64,000 nt of DNA from Dichetophora obliterata (GCA_963920525.1 OY986439.1:2425001-2489000); one strand, 5' to 3'. Positions 34,401 through 46,789 are shown, counted from the first letter of the stretch. Translations and numbers: made by a program. The notes: a model not told the origin generated them from the sequence alone.

Positions 34401-35284
34401 ATCATCCGAGCTGCTGATCTGAGACGTAGTGGCACAATATTCTACAAGAGTGTTATGCTGCTTGCGTATGCTGATGACATAGATATCATTGGCCATAATA
34501 CGCGCGAAGTCAGTGCAGCATTTTCCAGATTAGAAAGAGAGTCAAGTCGAATGGGTCTGTCAGTGAATGCAGATAAGACGAAATACTTAGTGTCAACAAA
34601 CAAACAGTCCCAGCGTCTTGGAACCCACGTTACCGTTGACAATACCTCCTTCGAGGTTGTGAAGAACTTCGTTTATCTGGGATCCAGCATTAATTCAACC
34701 AACGACATCAGCATTGAGATCAAACGAAGAATAACTCTTGCCAACAGGTGTTACTTTGGGCTCAGTAGGCAATTGAGAAGCAGAGCCCTCTCTCGACGAA
34801 CGAAAATCACGCTCTATAAATCGCTCATCATGCCCGTCCTACTTTACGCATCACAAACCTGGACGCTGAGCAGTTTAGATGAAAAGACTTTAGGAGCATT
34901 CGAGAGAAAGATTCTTCGTAAGATCTACGGACCAATCTGCGTCAATGGCGAGTACCGAATACGGTGGAATAATGAACTGTATGAGCTGTACGCTGACATC
35001 GACATAGTCAAGCGCATTAAAATCGAGCGGCTTCGCTGGCTTGGTCATGTTCAGCGCATGAAAGACGATGCTCCAGTGAAAAAAACATTTGATTCGGTAC
35101 CCAGCGGCGGTCAACGCAGAAGAGGACGACCGCATCTTCGTTGGAAAGACCAAGTAGAGGACAACCTGACGAAGCTTGGAATTTCCAACTGGCGCCAGCA
35201 AGCGAAAGACAGAAATGGCTGGCGCAAATTCTTAGATGAGGCCAAGACCGACATACGGTTGTAGCGCCAACTAAGTAAGTAAGT
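34401..35284 (+). mobile_element. 5'-truncated RTE-like non-LTR retrotransposon
   Basis: An open frame runs from the left junction to the stop at 35264 (about 288 codons). It holds the reverse transcriptase C-terminal part: RRSGTIFYKSVMLLAYADD, LSVNADKTKYL, FVYLGSSIN, then the thumb and C-terminal region KILRKIYGP, LRWLGHVQRM, RRRGRPHLRWKDQVE. The YADD catalytic pair is intact. The 3' end is taagtaagtaagtaaa, the short tandem tail common in RTE-type elements. An exact 11-bp duplication AAATTTTAAGG flanks it (34390-34400 and 35285-35295). No stop or frameshift is seen, so the insertion is young; the 5' RT fingers and endonuclease are missing. Confidence 0.85.
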
Positions 35285-35380
35285 AAATTTTAAGGGCCGA
35301 TGTTGATTTTGAATAAAACACAAATTATTTAGGAAATTATTGTCATTTCTTTTTATTATGATAATATTGGTATGGCTCAA

Positions 35381-36344
35381 TTATGTATGGAACAAAATAT
35401 CGGCCAAATGGCCGCCGCGACCTCGGCGGCATACCTCCATCCGATGGTCAAAATTTTCGATGACACTGAGGCATAATTGAGGTTTTATTCCGTTAATGTG
35501 CCGAATTATCTCATCCTTTAGCTCTTGAATTGTTGCTGGTTTAACGAAGTACATCTTTTCTTTCGAATAACCTCAAAGAAAGAAGTCCAAAAGTGTCAAA
35601 TCACATGATCTTGGCGGCCAATTGACATCGCCACCACGTGAGATAACACGGCCATTAAATTTTTCGCGCAAAAGAGCCATTGTTTCGTTAGCTGTGTGGC
35701 AAGTGGCACCGTCGTGTTGAAACCACATCGTCCACATCCATATCTTCCAATTCGGGCCATAAAAAGTTCGTTATCATCTCACGATAGCGAACACCATTCT
35801 TAGTAACTGCCTGACCGGCCTCATTTTGGAAAAAATACGGCCCGATGATGCCGCCAGCCCATAAACCGCACCAAACAGTCACTCTTTGTAGGTGCATTGG
35901 TTTTTCGACAATCACTCTTGGATTATCATTCGCCCAAATACGGCAATTCTGCTTATTGACGAATCCACTGAGGTGAAAATGTGCCTCATCACTGAAGATG
36001 ATATTCTTCGAAAATTGTTCATCCACTGTTGCCATTTCTTGCCATCATTCTGACCATTGATGACGCTTGAATGGTGTTCATCGACGACGAGCGAGAGAGG
36101 TGCAATTGTGGACGGCTCTTCAACTCTGCAGTACGAGCTGTACGAGCATGCTCTGGTGTTTTCACATCTCCTACAGACGCGGTTTGCTCAATTTTTTGCA
36201 CGATTTTTCTGATTGTACGCACATTTTGACGATTAAATTGACCGAAAAATCACGAAGTGCACGATATGCATTTTGATTTGAACGTCCATTTTCATAATAA
36301 GCCTGAATAACTTTTACGCGTTGCTCGATTGTGTATCTTTCCAT
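35381..36344 (-). pseudogene. Broken mariner/Tc1-type transposase
   Basis: Starts MERYTIEQRVKVIQAYYENG (36344) and ends GRGGHLADILFHT before TAA at 35381. Recognisable parts: the helix-turn-helix region, FSDEAHFHLSGFVNKQNCRI with the first catalytic Asp, and QRVTVWCGLWAGGIIGPYFF. Frameshifts or deletions occur between about 36160 and 36030 (the linker is scrambled) and after DMDVDD near 35720. A stop near 35570 also breaks it. Not functional. Confidence 0.8.
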
Positions 36345-36469
36345 GGTTCAAATTGAATTAGTCTGAAATTGAGAAATGTCAAATGCAGAAATGTCAAATG
36401 CAGAAAAAAAATTGACGTTTAGGTGTGGTTCACATTCAACATCGGGCCTTAAAATTTAACCACCCTTTA

Positions 36470-38942
36470 TAAATAATCCAAATTCGAAGTTTTTATACAT
36501 AAAAAATCCTTTAAAATATTTCATTGCTATGATAATAATGTGTCCTTAATAAATTAAGCATTGAAAACGTATGTTTACATTTTTACAATTATGGAAAGGA
36601 CATATAATTTTTGTTAATTTAATTTATTTATCTACTCGTATTTTATCTGTAAGTTTCTATGTAAAAATTTCCTCTTTTTCTTTAGAATAAAATAAGTATT
36701 TCATTGATAAGAAAAAAATATATGTTATTTATAAGATAAGAAACTAACATCACAATAATAGAAATTGATACTTTACAGTATTGATACTTTTTAAAGTGGC
36801 AAACTCTCCAAGAAATTATTTACAAAATTTCTCTCTTATTTTTTGTTGATCTTATCCACCTTATCTTATAAATTAAGTAAAAATAATCGTTTTTGTTTTG
36901 GCCAAAATCTTGCATGTTTATTATTGGCGTCAGCTTAAAGTTTTATGAGGTCTTAATTTCTGCTGGGTATATAATATTGCGAGTGAATATAAAAAAATAC
37001 AAAAAAAACAGATCACTTTGAGTAAAAACAAATCGAAAATGTTCGAAAAAAAACTAGTTTATCGTTAATTTAGAGATACTTGAAAATAGATTTAATCGAA
37101 TCGAAAATCGACGAGAGTTGTACTATTCGTATTCGTGTAGTGTAGTTCGAATTTGATATTTCGACAAATCAAATAAACTCGTTACAAAACCACCTTGCGT
37201 TTATTTAAAGATAATTTTTTCCTTCATTTATACTACAAATATCGACATAAATTTAATTTCCATATAGTATAAGTTAGGTTGTTTTGTTAACTTATTTGAA
37301 GATGTCCAATAATATTCTGATTGCAATTTTGCTCTAATTCCTTTGGTAGTAATGAAGATATTCATGATTATAATCAGTTAAATTTTTTAATGGTATTAAT
37401 TTTCTTTTAAATGATGTTAGTCTAAATTTGACACTATTTGAAAAAAGAAATCCTTTTGTCTTGCTTATATATGCTTAAATTCTCTTCAGTGTAAAAAGCA
37501 AGTGTACATTTTTGATTGACAAAAGAAAATTTCAAAAATTCAACACTTTAAAAATTGCATCGACTATTTCACCAAATATATAAAAATATTAAATTTGCGC
37601 AGCATTTTGAATATCAATAGTTTTATGAAACTCTCAAATGTCGGGTTTTTACAATGAATTAACATAATTTAAAAAAAAAACAATAAAAAGGAAGTCATAA
37701 TAATCCGAATCACGAGTATATTTTACTTATTCGGAGTGTCACACAAAAAATTCGTTAGGTGGAGACAACAGCTAGAGAAGACAACAATGATAAAAGGCTA
37801 AAAGGCTTGTCATGGCGCATAATAATTTTCGCATAGACCTCGCAATAGCTTGCACTGGTTTATAGTTTTCTTATTGCATTTCTTTAAGTGTTTCAGGGGG
37901 CCCGTGTGTTGTAACCCACCGGGCCCGAACTTGGCTCTCTACGGGCCTGCATCTTGTACATACTTATAGGTTATTATGATTATTATTATTATTATTTATT
38001 AATCATTTTAGTATAATAAGAACAAGTTCTTTTAATATACAAAGTAATATCCTTAGGAATAAAATGTTACAACTGAAGTGTTTTTGAATTTAAATGTATG
38101 TTTTATGTATGACAAAGTAAAACTTAATAATTAGGATCGTTATTAAAGAATTTAGTTTAAAAAACTAAAAAAAAAATATATAAAAAATATAAAAAAGGGT
38201 GCCTTGAAAGTAGATCAGACAAAGATGATAGGGGCAAAGAAAGAGAAAGAAGAGAGAGAAAGAGAGAAAAAAGCACAGAAAAGAAAAACTAAAGTTCATT
38301 AAAAAATTTAACCTCTCCCGGAATTTTCACTTAACCTCTTTACATTCCGTGTAAAAAAAAGAATTAAAAATACTATTAATTTTATTCAAAATAAAAATTA
38401 TTCAAAATTCAAAATAATTCAATTGAAACTTTATTTCTTGGTTGGTTTTAAAATTTCTTCATGTATTCAATTATATAGATAATCTGTTTTGTGACGACAT
38501 TTTAGAATGAGAAAAAATCCTTCCTTTTTATTTAAAATTTCAAAAATGCAGAGATCATTGACTTTTTTAACTGTATTACTAGTTTAGTTTAATACTTTAA
38601 AATTTCAAGAACATGGTGTAAGAATTATGACAACACCATGTTCAAGAATAGCCATTTTTTATGATTAATTTTTCGATCATGACTAGCTATTCTATCATAA
38701 GTTACTGTTTATCTGACTCAGGTACACATGCAGTTTGTGTGTTCGTAATTAGACAATCTCCTAACACCAACAAACAACTTAACCTTTCTAGTATACTTAT
38801 AAGTATACTTAGTACACAATACATTGATAAGCCGCAAAGCTTGATTCGCTCGCTGATGCAATGACAGCTAGACGACTAGACGATGGGGTCGAATATTCTC
38901 ATATGTCAAACTTATTTAGTTGTGTCTAGATAGTTGTAGAAA
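36470..38942. other. AT-rich intergenic DNA upstream of Tspo
   Basis: No gene recognised. A purine-rich run (aaagaaagagaaagaagaga type) lies at 38232-38290. The first part has scattered ATAATA runs. Confidence 0.5.
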
Positions 38943-39528
38943 ATGAAGGATATTCTAAAAGTTGCTAGCGCAGTTGTTCTTCCCAACTTGGGAGGATTTG
39001 TAAATGGACAAATCACTCGAAAACACATAAACGCCTGGTATAAAAATTTAAACTTTCCATCCTATCGCCCACCCAATTGGATTTTTGCGCCAGTGTGGAC
39101 TTCGCTCTATTCGGGCATGGGTTACGCATCTTATTTAGTTTGGAGAGATGGTGGAGGCTTTTCTGGAGATGCAAAAACACCACTCATGGTGTACGGAGCA
39201 CAACTTGCTCTAAACTGGGCATGGACTCCAATATTTTTTGGTCAGCACAATATCAAAGGGGTAATATATTTTGGCAAATATATATTCTTTTGTACGAAAT
39301 TATGTTATTTTTGCTCTGCAGGGGCTGATTGATATAATTGCCCTGATGGCAACTGCTTCTGCTTGCGGAGTTCTTTTCTACAGAATTAACCAAGTAGCTG
39401 GGTACATTTTCGTTCCTTACCTGGCTTGGTTAGGATTTGCAACTCTTCTGAATTATGCCATGCATAAACTTAATCCAGATAGTAAGAAAGCCATCGAAGC
39501 TTCAGAAAAACAGAACCGAGCAGAATAA
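38943..39528 (+). CDS. Tspo: Translocator protein TSPO (peripheral benzodiazepine receptor)
   Basis: TSPO is a five-helix outer mitochondrial membrane protein that binds porphyrins and cholesterol. Exons 38943-39260 and 39322-39528 join in frame across a 61-bp GT-AG intron (…HNIKG/GLIDI…), giving 174 residues, close to the usual 169-180. Family marks: [20 protein letters not shown] (residues about 31-50), the W-rich helix region [18 protein letters not shown], and helix 4-5 residues with [28 protein letters not shown] fits a CRAC-type cholesterol motif. The C-terminal tail is charged. Poly(A) signals follow at 39616 and 39655. It is convergent with the beta-NAC gene on the other strand. Confidence 0.96.
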
Positions 39529-39941
39529 ATTTGGTGCTTCAATTATAATCGGTATTTAAAATTTATGTCTTTTAGTTATCATGAGTGTTGCATATGTTAT
39601 GACAGAATATATTCTAATAAAGAATGGGTTAAAGAATATTCATATAATAATATAAATAAAATGCAAGTTTAACCAGTTGAAATGAACCTTTATTCAAGTA
39701 AATGACCAAATGTGTGTTGTAAAACATTAAGAAATTAGAGCTTTAGGTACTTATTACTTCAAACAAACACATACATAAGTAATTAAATAATTACATAAAG
39801 CAACAAGTTGTTAGTAATGAAAATCGGGCAGGCGCCATTAAAAAAGTAGTAAAATGCAAGGAAATAGTAAATATGAAAAAAAAAATTATGTGCTGCCACA
39901 GTAGGAATTATTATTTGTTTTCGCTTCTGGGCAAAGAGACT

Positions 39942-42900
39942 TTATGGACTAGACTTCGGTGGATCCTCTGCGACCTTTTGCTGAACAGTTGTTGCTACTG
40001 ATTGAGGCTTTGGTTTTTTTGTTCCTTTCTGATTGTTATTGCCCGCTCGAGGTTTTGGTGACGCAGTCGCTTGAGTCGTCTCGGGGGCAGATGATGCTTT
40101 GATCGTTACACTATTTTTTGTTGCTGGATCTAAAAGGGTTGGAGACACAGACAACTTCTTCGGTTGAGTTGTTAATGGTTTTGATGCAGTAGCTGTGGCT
40201 TGTGATTTGATTGAAGTTGACAATGTTTGTCTTGGTTTGGAAGCTACAGATGACTTTTCTTGTTTGACTGACGTGCTACCTGTCACTGATTTAGATGATT
40301 GTTGATGTTTAGGAGTTGTACCAGTAGGTGATGATTTTGGGACTGAAACTTGTTTGGGTCTTACGCTGGGATCTGACTTTTTGGGATCATGTTTTATTGG
40401 TGGTGCAAGCTGTGGCTTACCGGTATCTTTTTTTTGTGGACTATCTTTTTTCTGTGATGGGCTCCGCCTATTTGATTTCGCGATTAAATTAGCGTCAATA
40501 TTAATTTGTGGTTTAATATTATCATCGATAGTTTGCTTTGCAAGCTCTTCCGGCTTAGTTTTTGTCTTTAATATATTATGTTCTTCAACTGTTTTTATCA
40601 AGTCTTTAGAAATTTCAATGTCATCTGGGTGGGTTTTTATATTTTGAAGTTTTTCCAAAACTTTTTCGTTTGGTTTTCTTTCCAATAGCTTCTCTTGCAC
40701 AAATGCCACATCTTGTGTTAATTCCAAGTCTTTTATTTGTTTTTCTATATCAATTAAATTTGTAGCCATTAGTTTTTCAATCTGCGTTTCTTTTGTTTGC
40801 TGTGAATCTAGTAGGTCAGTAGTAACTATTGTTTTATCGAACAGTTTTGGCTCATCAGGTTTATTCTCCACCTCCAAGCAGGTTTGGGCGTCGCTGGTTA
40901 TAACTTCAGAAACTAGTTGCAGAACTTCAACGTCTTTAACTAAAGTCTCTAATTTTAGAATTGAAATATCATCTACTTCTTGAACGTCACTTTCTTTGGC
41001 TATTGCCATGTTAGGAGTTGTTTCGCATTGTTTTTCGTCGAGGTCTCTTTTTTCATCTAGATTCTCCAAACTTAGTAAGGCAATGGCGGGCTCAACAGCA
41101 TCTTTTAGCTTTGCAAAATTTTTGGGTTCCTTCCCCTCCTCTAAGCAGGTTTTGGCGTCGTTTGGTATGTCTTTCAGAACTTGAACGTCTTTAACTATAG
41201 TCTCCAACTTTAGAATTGAAACTCCATGGACGTCACCTTCTTTAGTTATTGCCACGTTAGGAATTATTTCGCATTTTTTTTCATCAATATCTATTTTTCT
41301 CTCAAGGCTCTCGAAATTCAGTAAGGCAATAACAGGCTCAACACCGTCTTCTAACTCTTCGACGTTTTTTATTGTATTCTCCACAGCTTTAATAGAATTG
41401 AGCACATTCTGCATTTCTTGTGTGTTTTCTTTTTTTAACTCTTTATCAAGAGAGGTCACATTCAATTGATCTACAATTCCTCCTGAGCTGGCATTTGAGG
41501 CATCAGCAACATAAGAATCCCCTTTATCACGCTCTAAACTAAGTATAGCTACGTTTGTATTTTCTTGCTGTATGTCGTTGTTACTAATTTCTAATGCTTC
41601 AACATTTGAATCCGTAGATAATGGATTATCAATTAAATGCGATGCGATCAAATTTGATTGATCAATGAATTCATGTTTCGCCTGTTCTACTTGATTTTTA
41701 TTGGATTGAGCATTTGAAGTCATTAGATCACCTTTCAGCTCAGTCACAGTAACAGTATTTTCTAGATTTGCGGAAATTTTAGACGACGGAACCACATTCG
41801 TATTTAAATATTCGTCAGAAGATTTTATAACATCTTGCTTAAGCTCTTTGGTCGGCAGAAGTTTGTTTCTCTCGTTATCATTTTGTTGCTGTGATATACT
41901 GAAGGTAACTGCTTCGCTGACTTTATGTTCAAGCTTGATAGGCTGTTTTATAACGTTGTCATCAGCATTTCCTTCTTCTGTTTGTTTCTTTTCAGATTTT
42001 TTACTAGTATCTTCCTCATCATCAACTTTAATTTTCACATAATTTTCTGGAGTACGTAAAGGTTTCGTTAATATATCGGTTGTTATAAGTTCAGAAGTGT
42101 TTGGTGCTTCATCAGTGACTTTATTTGTAGGCTTGTTGCTTTCTTTTTTATCATAAATATCCGTGATATTAGCTCCTGCATTACTTTTTTCTGTTGTCTT
42201 TGTTGTGTTTTTCTTCACCGTCTCCTTAACATTCGTTCCTTTTTTTTCTTTTAACTTTGAATCTTGTACAGATTCGGTAATTGAGCCACTTTTTTTAAGC
42301 TGAGGACTTGGTTGTGTATCGGTGACTTTACTTTTTGGCTTGTTATGCTCTTTTTTAACATTACTGTCCTTTACAGTTTTTCTAGTACTATCACCTTGAT
42401 TTCTGATTTCTGGTTTCTTAACGTTATCTTTTTTAACATCCTCTTCTGTTTCCACATTATTTTCCGGAGTTTGTGTGGGTGCGATTAATGAACCAGCAAT
42501 GGCATTATCTATGGGTTTGTTCCCTGAATTGGAACATTTTCCCGTCGATTCCTGTATATCTGTGCCTTCCCGAGTTGTATCTATTTCAACATTCAAAACA
42601 GACCCCTTTGTTTGGCGCTGCAATTGTCCTTTGCTTTGATCTTCTTTTTTTGCGATTTCATCAAAATCACTTACTAACAAGGGCACATCGTCCTCGTCAG
42701 TACTCCTAAGAAGATTAGGTTCAAATCCATCCATTCCTTCTTTTTGGTTTTTTGTCATTGAGTTTGCAAACATTCTAAGTTGTACAACTGTTTCTTGACC
42801 TAACTGGGGGAGTATTTCTGGTAGCATTTCTACGATTTTTTTTGTCTCCCCGTGTCCAGTTACTGCAAACGTATTTGCAGATAAGGAAGCTTGGGCTTTA

Positions 42901-43115
42901 GGATTATTAAAATGAATAACTGTGAGGTCATCTTTTATAATGTTGACCTCCTCAATACCCGGTATTGTGCTTACCGATAACTTTTTTAAAGAACCTTGTA
43001 GTTTTTTGTCATCGGCAGCCGCTGTTTGATGCATAACCTTTTTTTTACGACGCGGTGTTCCTTTTCCACCAATTCGAACCTGAGACTGTAAACGTTTAAG
43101 TTTTTCTATATTCAT
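39942..43115 (-). CDS. Beta-NAC (BTF3/bicaudal-like) with ~930-residue disordered tail
   Basis: A single exon of 1057 codons. The N-terminus is a canonical beta-[23 protein letters not shown], then the ribosome-binding PRRKKK (residues 21-26), then the NAC domain at about 36-105 ([46 protein letters not shown]). Ubiquitous beta-NAC proteins are about 160 residues and bind nascent chains at the ribosomal exit with alpha-NAC. Here a Lys/Glu/Ser/Thr-rich tail follows, with two tandem 82-residue units (about residues 584-665 and 666-750; …EPxIALLxxExL…DVxVL…TCLE) and a basic Ser/Pro/Lys C-terminus. The lack of introns suggests a retroposed paralog. Drosophila has germline-expressed beta-NAC paralogs with long disordered extensions; equivalence is inferred, not shown. 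The frame is fully open, so it is probably functional. Confidence 0.88.
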   Translation of the reverse strand: MNIEKLKRLQSQVRIGGKGTPRRKKKVMHQTAAADDKKLQGSLKKLSVSTIPGIEEVNIIKDDLTVIHFNNPKAQASLSANTFAVTGHGETKKIVEMLPEILPQLGQETVVQLRMFANSMTKNQKEGMDGFEPNLLRSTDEDDVPLLVSDFDEIAKKEDQSKGQLQRQTKGSVLNVEIDTTREGTDIQESTGKCSNSGNKPIDNAIAGSLIAPTQTPENNVETEEDVKKDNVKKPEIRNQGDSTRKTVKDSNVKKEHNKPKSKVTDTQPSPQLKKSGSITESVQDSKLKEKKGTNVKETVKKNTTKTTEKSNAGANITDIYDKKESNKPTNKVTDEAPNTSELITTDILTKPLRTPENYVKIKVDDEEDTSKKSEKKQTEEGNADDNVIKQPIKLEHKVSEAVTFSISQQQNDNERNKLLPTKELKQDVIKSSDEYLNTNVVPSSKISANLENTVTVTELKGDLMTSNAQSNKNQVEQAKHEFIDQSNLIASHLIDNPLSTDSNVEALEISNNDIQQENTNVAILSLERDKGDSYVADASNASSGGIVDQLNVTSLDKELKKENTQEMQNVLNSIKAVENTIKNVEELEDGVEPVIALLNFESLERKIDIDEKKCEIIPNVAITKEGDVHGVSILKLETIVKDVQVLKDIPNDAKTCLEEGKEPKNFAKLKDAVEPAIALLSLENLDEKRDLDEKQCETTPNMAIAKESDVQEVDDISILKLETLVKDVEVLQLVSEVITSDAQTCLEVENKPDEPKLFDKTIVTTDLLDSQQTKETQIEKLMATNLIDIEKQIKDLELTQDVAFVQEKLLERKPNEKVLEKLQNIKTHPDDIEISKDLIKTVEEHNILKTKTKPEELAKQTIDDNIKPQINIDANLIAKSNRRSPSQKKDSPQKKDTGKPQLAPPIKHDPKKSDPSVRPKQVSVPKSSPTGTTPKHQQSSKSVTGSTSVKQEKSSVASKPRQTLSTSIKSQATATASKPLTTQPKKLSVSPTLLDPATKNSVTIKASSAPETTQATASPKPRAGNNNQKGTKKPKPQSVATTVQQKVAEDPPKSSP

Positions 43116-43858
43116 CGCTGCTATCTGTTATTCCAAAAACTATTTAAAAAATATTAATAATTTAAAATTATATGTGATTACATAAAACGTGAAATACAAC
43201 TTACAGAAAATTTTGTTATTTATTTCTATGGAACAAGATCTGCAATGAACTCGTGCAGCGAATAATCAAATCAAAATGGCTTCTAGAGGGATATTAATAT
43301 CGCGAATTTGTCTCTTGCAAGAATATATATAACAAACATAAGAATGTAAAAATAAACCAGCAAGAGACAACGGAATTTGCACTAAATGAAAAGAAAATGG
43401 CAAATGGCTTAGGGGATTGGTACAGGCGCAAATGAAAATAGAAACATATGTTAAAAATATTTTTCTTTCGTTTGGTTTTATAATGCACACAAGATGTGAT
43501 GATTCAGATAGTCAGTCACCTACGTTTTCAAATCTTTGAGGTAAATGTAAAAGCAAAGAGTAGTAGTAAAAGCTTTGAACCTTACAGACAAAAACAAGAA
43601 GTACAATATTTAATAATATTGCAAACAATTTGAAAGAGTTTATAGAAGTTCATTGAACTTTTCAAATACTAAATAAATTATTTGACCTCATGTATATACA
43701 TACAAACAAGATATAGGATATACATAACATCTATATTAATTGGTCGTATTTGTATATTTTTAAAACTCTTCTTAAGCGTTCATAGAATACTTTGAGGCAT
43801 CAAACTAGGTCTATATTAAGCTTATGCCATTTTGTTTCCGTTTTTTAAGGAGGTTGTT
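43116..43858. other. Spacer between beta-NAC gene and Mis12
   Basis: It should hold the beta-NAC promoter and the Mis12 3' UTR. The two overlapping minus frames at 43266-43490 have no recognisable domain. Confidence 0.4.
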
Positions 43859-44507
43859 TTATAGTTGCCTATCCGATAATTTATGGTTGATAGCAACCAT
43901 GTTTAAAGCTTTTTTTAAATCCACATCTTCCAAGGATTCCTGAATTTGTGAATGAACTGCAACTTCCTCCTGCAATAAAGTTTCAACTGATTCATACTGG
44001 CCATTCTCCATTTTCAATGCAGCTATCATAATGGAATTCTGTAGTGAATCTTTGTTATGAAAACTTCTTTAAAATTAACGCTCTTACTTACTTCTAGAAA
44101 AAGTTGCTTGAGGCGAACAATTTCTTCATCAAGGCGCTCCTCGTCATCCTCCTTGTAGTTTTTGCAGTGATCAAAGTCTTTTAAAAGCAACACATATTCA
44201 GGTATGCTAAAATTTTTTCTATCTAACTCATCAATTTCTTGAATTTTTGTCTTGAAGTCGTCCTCTATTTTCTGGATAACTTTCGATTGCTGTTGAGCCA
44301 GCAAAGGGGCCGTGTTTTCAGTTGTTGGCAGCAAAGCCAACACCTGTTCGAGTAAATCTTTTACAACAACTTTAAGAACATACTGTCCTAAAAAAATAAT
44401 TGCGAATTTATTAATGCTGGTTATTAAACCTTTAAGAACTTACTCTCCAAAGAAATTTGCTCTGCTGAAAAACCAAAATGTTGGATTTCGTACTCTTGCG
44501 AAGTCAT
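43859..44507 (-). CDS. Mis12: Kinetochore protein Mis12
   Basis: Mis12 is the centromere-side subunit of the Mis12 complex, which links CENP-C to Ndc80/Knl1. Three exons, 44507-44444, 44387-44092 and 44038-43859, total 540 nt in a continuous frame (179 residues; fly Mis12 proteins are about this size, human 205). The N-terminus MTSQEYEIQHFGFSAEQISL corresponds to the conserved 'YE.QFFGF.PQT' start of the family. A helical segment (YVLKVVVKDLLEQVLAL), then QQQSKVIQKIEDDF and the NFSIPEYVLLLKD block (family 'I..NILLPED'), follow in the usual order. The C-terminal half is predicted coiled coil (LDEEIVRLKQLFLEV, SVETLLQEEVAVHSQIQESL). All introns are GT-AG with conserved phases. The call rests on short motifs because the family diverges fast. 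Confidence 0.82.
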
Positions 44508-45294
44508 ATCTATGGTTTATTAAATTTGAATAAATAAAAACAAAAAAAAAACCAAAACTGACAACAAAAAGCTAGCTGCCGCCAATTCAATAAAAGTTGC
44601 CACCTTTTCTATTCTCTATTGATCACATAGAAATAAAAGATAAGAAAATGGTGTTATACTCACACACACTATACGTGTGTAGAAGGAATTTTTGTTGCTG
44701 AGGAAGCGAGATAGAGCGTTATTAATTGACATAAGCCCTTGCCGAGCAAAAAAAATTGTTGTCCGCAATTTTAAGCAAGAGCAACTGTCAAAACACAAGT
44801 TCTGCTTCATGAGCGCATTCATTATTTAGTGTGACAAGGGCCTTAATTTTTTTTATATTGGGATAAGCTTTAATAGTTATTTATTTGTTTACAGTTTCTT
44901 TGAAAACTGGACATGAAATTAAAGTGAATTAGCGCTCTAAGGTTACAAGCTATAACTAGTTTTTTTATATAAAAAAAAAACTAATTAAAAGCCGACAGTT
45001 CTGAAAACGTACACAAAACTATTTATATTAAAGGAGTTTAATTTGGTATGTATTTTAATTGTTTAGTTTTTGTGTTATTTTAATATCAATTAAATAGTTT
45101 TAAAAAAATAGTTTTTTGAAATGAATTATTTATAAATCATTAAAAGTAACTTTTGTTGTTTTAGTTTTATTCTGAGTTAATGTCTTTTACTTTATTTTAG
45201 TAATGCTTTTCTCTGTAAAAAAATTGGTAACACAACATATTATATAACGGTGCTATATAAAAATTACATAGTAAAGCCCGTATGATACTTCATT
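44508..45294. other. Intergenic DNA with solo end of P-like repeat
   Basis: 'aagataagaaaatggtgtta' followed by tcacacacactatacgtg (44635-44675) resembles the left ends of the THAP-bearing elements at 53395 and 56665. No gene seen. Confidence 0.45.
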
Positions 45295-45586
45295 AAGGGT
45301 ATTCAGAGGTAGTCTTGTTACGATGTTAGATTGCTGAAGTGTTGATTATTTCAAGAACACAACAACAAAATGCTCGTCTTATCATATTTCAACAACTCAA
45401 CACTTTAACAATACCTCGACCCTATTGTTATGAGTTTTGGTACGGTTTTGAATGTTTTTGTTGTCAGTTAACAATCTAATTTTGACAGAAGTGTAGGTGC
45501 AGCAAAATAATTTATTGAGGGTGTTCACTCGTACATCAATATTTCAACAATCTAACACCGTAACAAGACTACCTCTGAATACCCTT
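45295..45586. mobile_element. 292-bp hairpin MITE (AAGGGTATTCAGAGG ends)
   Basis: Arms of about 38 bp: aagggtattcagaggtagtc then ttgttacgatgttagattg, with the inverse at the right end finishing gaataccctt. ATT flanks both ends; a TA duplication with slightly shorter ends is equally possible. The interior is non-coding. Confidence 0.85.
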
Positions 45587-46552
45587 ATTGTTTTGTGCAA
45601 TTTCAAAATCTGAAAACAAGTGGCGAGTGAGCTAGGCAGTTATATATTGTTGGAAAAGGATGAAAACATGCATCGTGCCACTTTTTTAACATCTCCGCAA
45701 CGTGACTATTTTATCTCTCTGTTCTTCTTGGCTGCAGAAGATAGAGCTCAAGCTTGTTTTTGACACTTAATATTTGATCGAAACTTAACGAATTGAGAGA
45801 AACGTCAAAAACAATGCATTGAAAATGCTGTCCGTCGAACATTTTTTTGTGCAATTCATACTTTATGCGTATACACTCACACTTCTTGAATTTTAACTTT
45901 AGCACTTTTTCAACTGCTCTAGTTTCATTGTCAATATAATTTTAGAACATGTTTTCAATTTATTCCAAATTTTTAATTTTTACTCAAGTTTTGGTTTTAT
46001 AAGTTATTTTACTTAAAGCAGTTACATTTCTTGTAGCTCATATCATTTTGAATACAAAAATAATTTCTAGTAGTAGTGGCAGTCAAATACGTCTTAAAAA
46101 CTCGTTCATTCGAACAGAATGTTTGTGTCAACTTCACTGTGTTTGTAAAATACTTCATTTCACTTCAACTACACCGCTTCGAGGGCGTCTCGACTAGCTA
46201 ACGATGAAATATTGCTAATGGAGACCACTCAATTGCCGAAGTTGACAATACATGGCATGCAAGATAGGAAGCCATAGATTGCCAAGATGGAGTTAGCAAT
46301 GAGCTGTATTTTTTCTTGTTTAACAGCTTTTTTTAATTTTTCTTAAAAATTTTTAATGTGTATATCTTAAAAATGAAGTAGCGTGCAGAAGAAATGTATA
46401 AAATAACTAATTTATATAATAAATGATAAAATTATAAGTAGAGTTCATAACATGAGAAAATCCACCCTTCAATATTGCCATTGTATACAATAGAATTTGA
46501 CAGATGGAAAGCAATGAATTGTCAAGACGCCCCGTTACACACTGTCTCCAAT
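45587..46552. other. Intergenic DNA
   Basis: No gene seen. Short inverted ends gggcgtctcgac (about 46190) and gtcaagacgccc (about 46532) could mark a degenerate MITE, but the interior arms do not match well. Confidence 0.4.
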
Positions 46553-46740
46553 TACAATATTTGATTGCATGCGAACTGTCAAATTGAATTTCATGACATA
46601 ATATTTAGAAGGGCACCTCATGAAATTTTATTTTGGAACTGTTTGTAAAAGTTTATTAAATTAATAATTTCTTCCATTTTAAGTTTTTCACTCTATTCAT
46701 GAAATTCAATTTGACAGTTCGCATGCAATCAAATATTGTA
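46553..46740. mobile_element. 188-bp MITE with perfect 44-bp inverted repeats
   Basis: 46553-46596 and 46697-46740 are exact reverse complements (tacaatatttgattgcatgc... / ...gcatgcaatcaaatattgta). Perfect arms imply recent insertion or ongoing correction. The target duplication is not evident. Confidence 0.85.
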
Positions 46741-46789
46741 AGTGGATACACTGTGTTATGCACAGGATTGTGAAATGGGTAGAACAAGG

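Larger units (their letters stand above)
34378..36469 (-). mobile_element. mariner-family transposon, degenerate
   Basis: Inverted ends TAAAGGGTGGTTAAATTTTA at both termini, flanked by TA. Internal TIR continues 'aagggccgatgttga' (left, after the nested insertion) and 'tcaacatcgggcctt' (right). It carries a broken transposase on the minus strand and an RTE-like retrotransposon fragment inserted in the left TIR at 34401-35284. Without that insertion it would be about 1.2 kb. Confidence 0.85.

Noticed and set aside
34442..35380. Minus-strand frames opposite the RTE-like fragment
   Set aside because: Antisense of a clear reverse transcriptase frame with intact motifs.
40354..42709. Plus-strand frames of 62-97 codons
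   Set aside because: They are antisense shadows of the beta-NAC coding exon.
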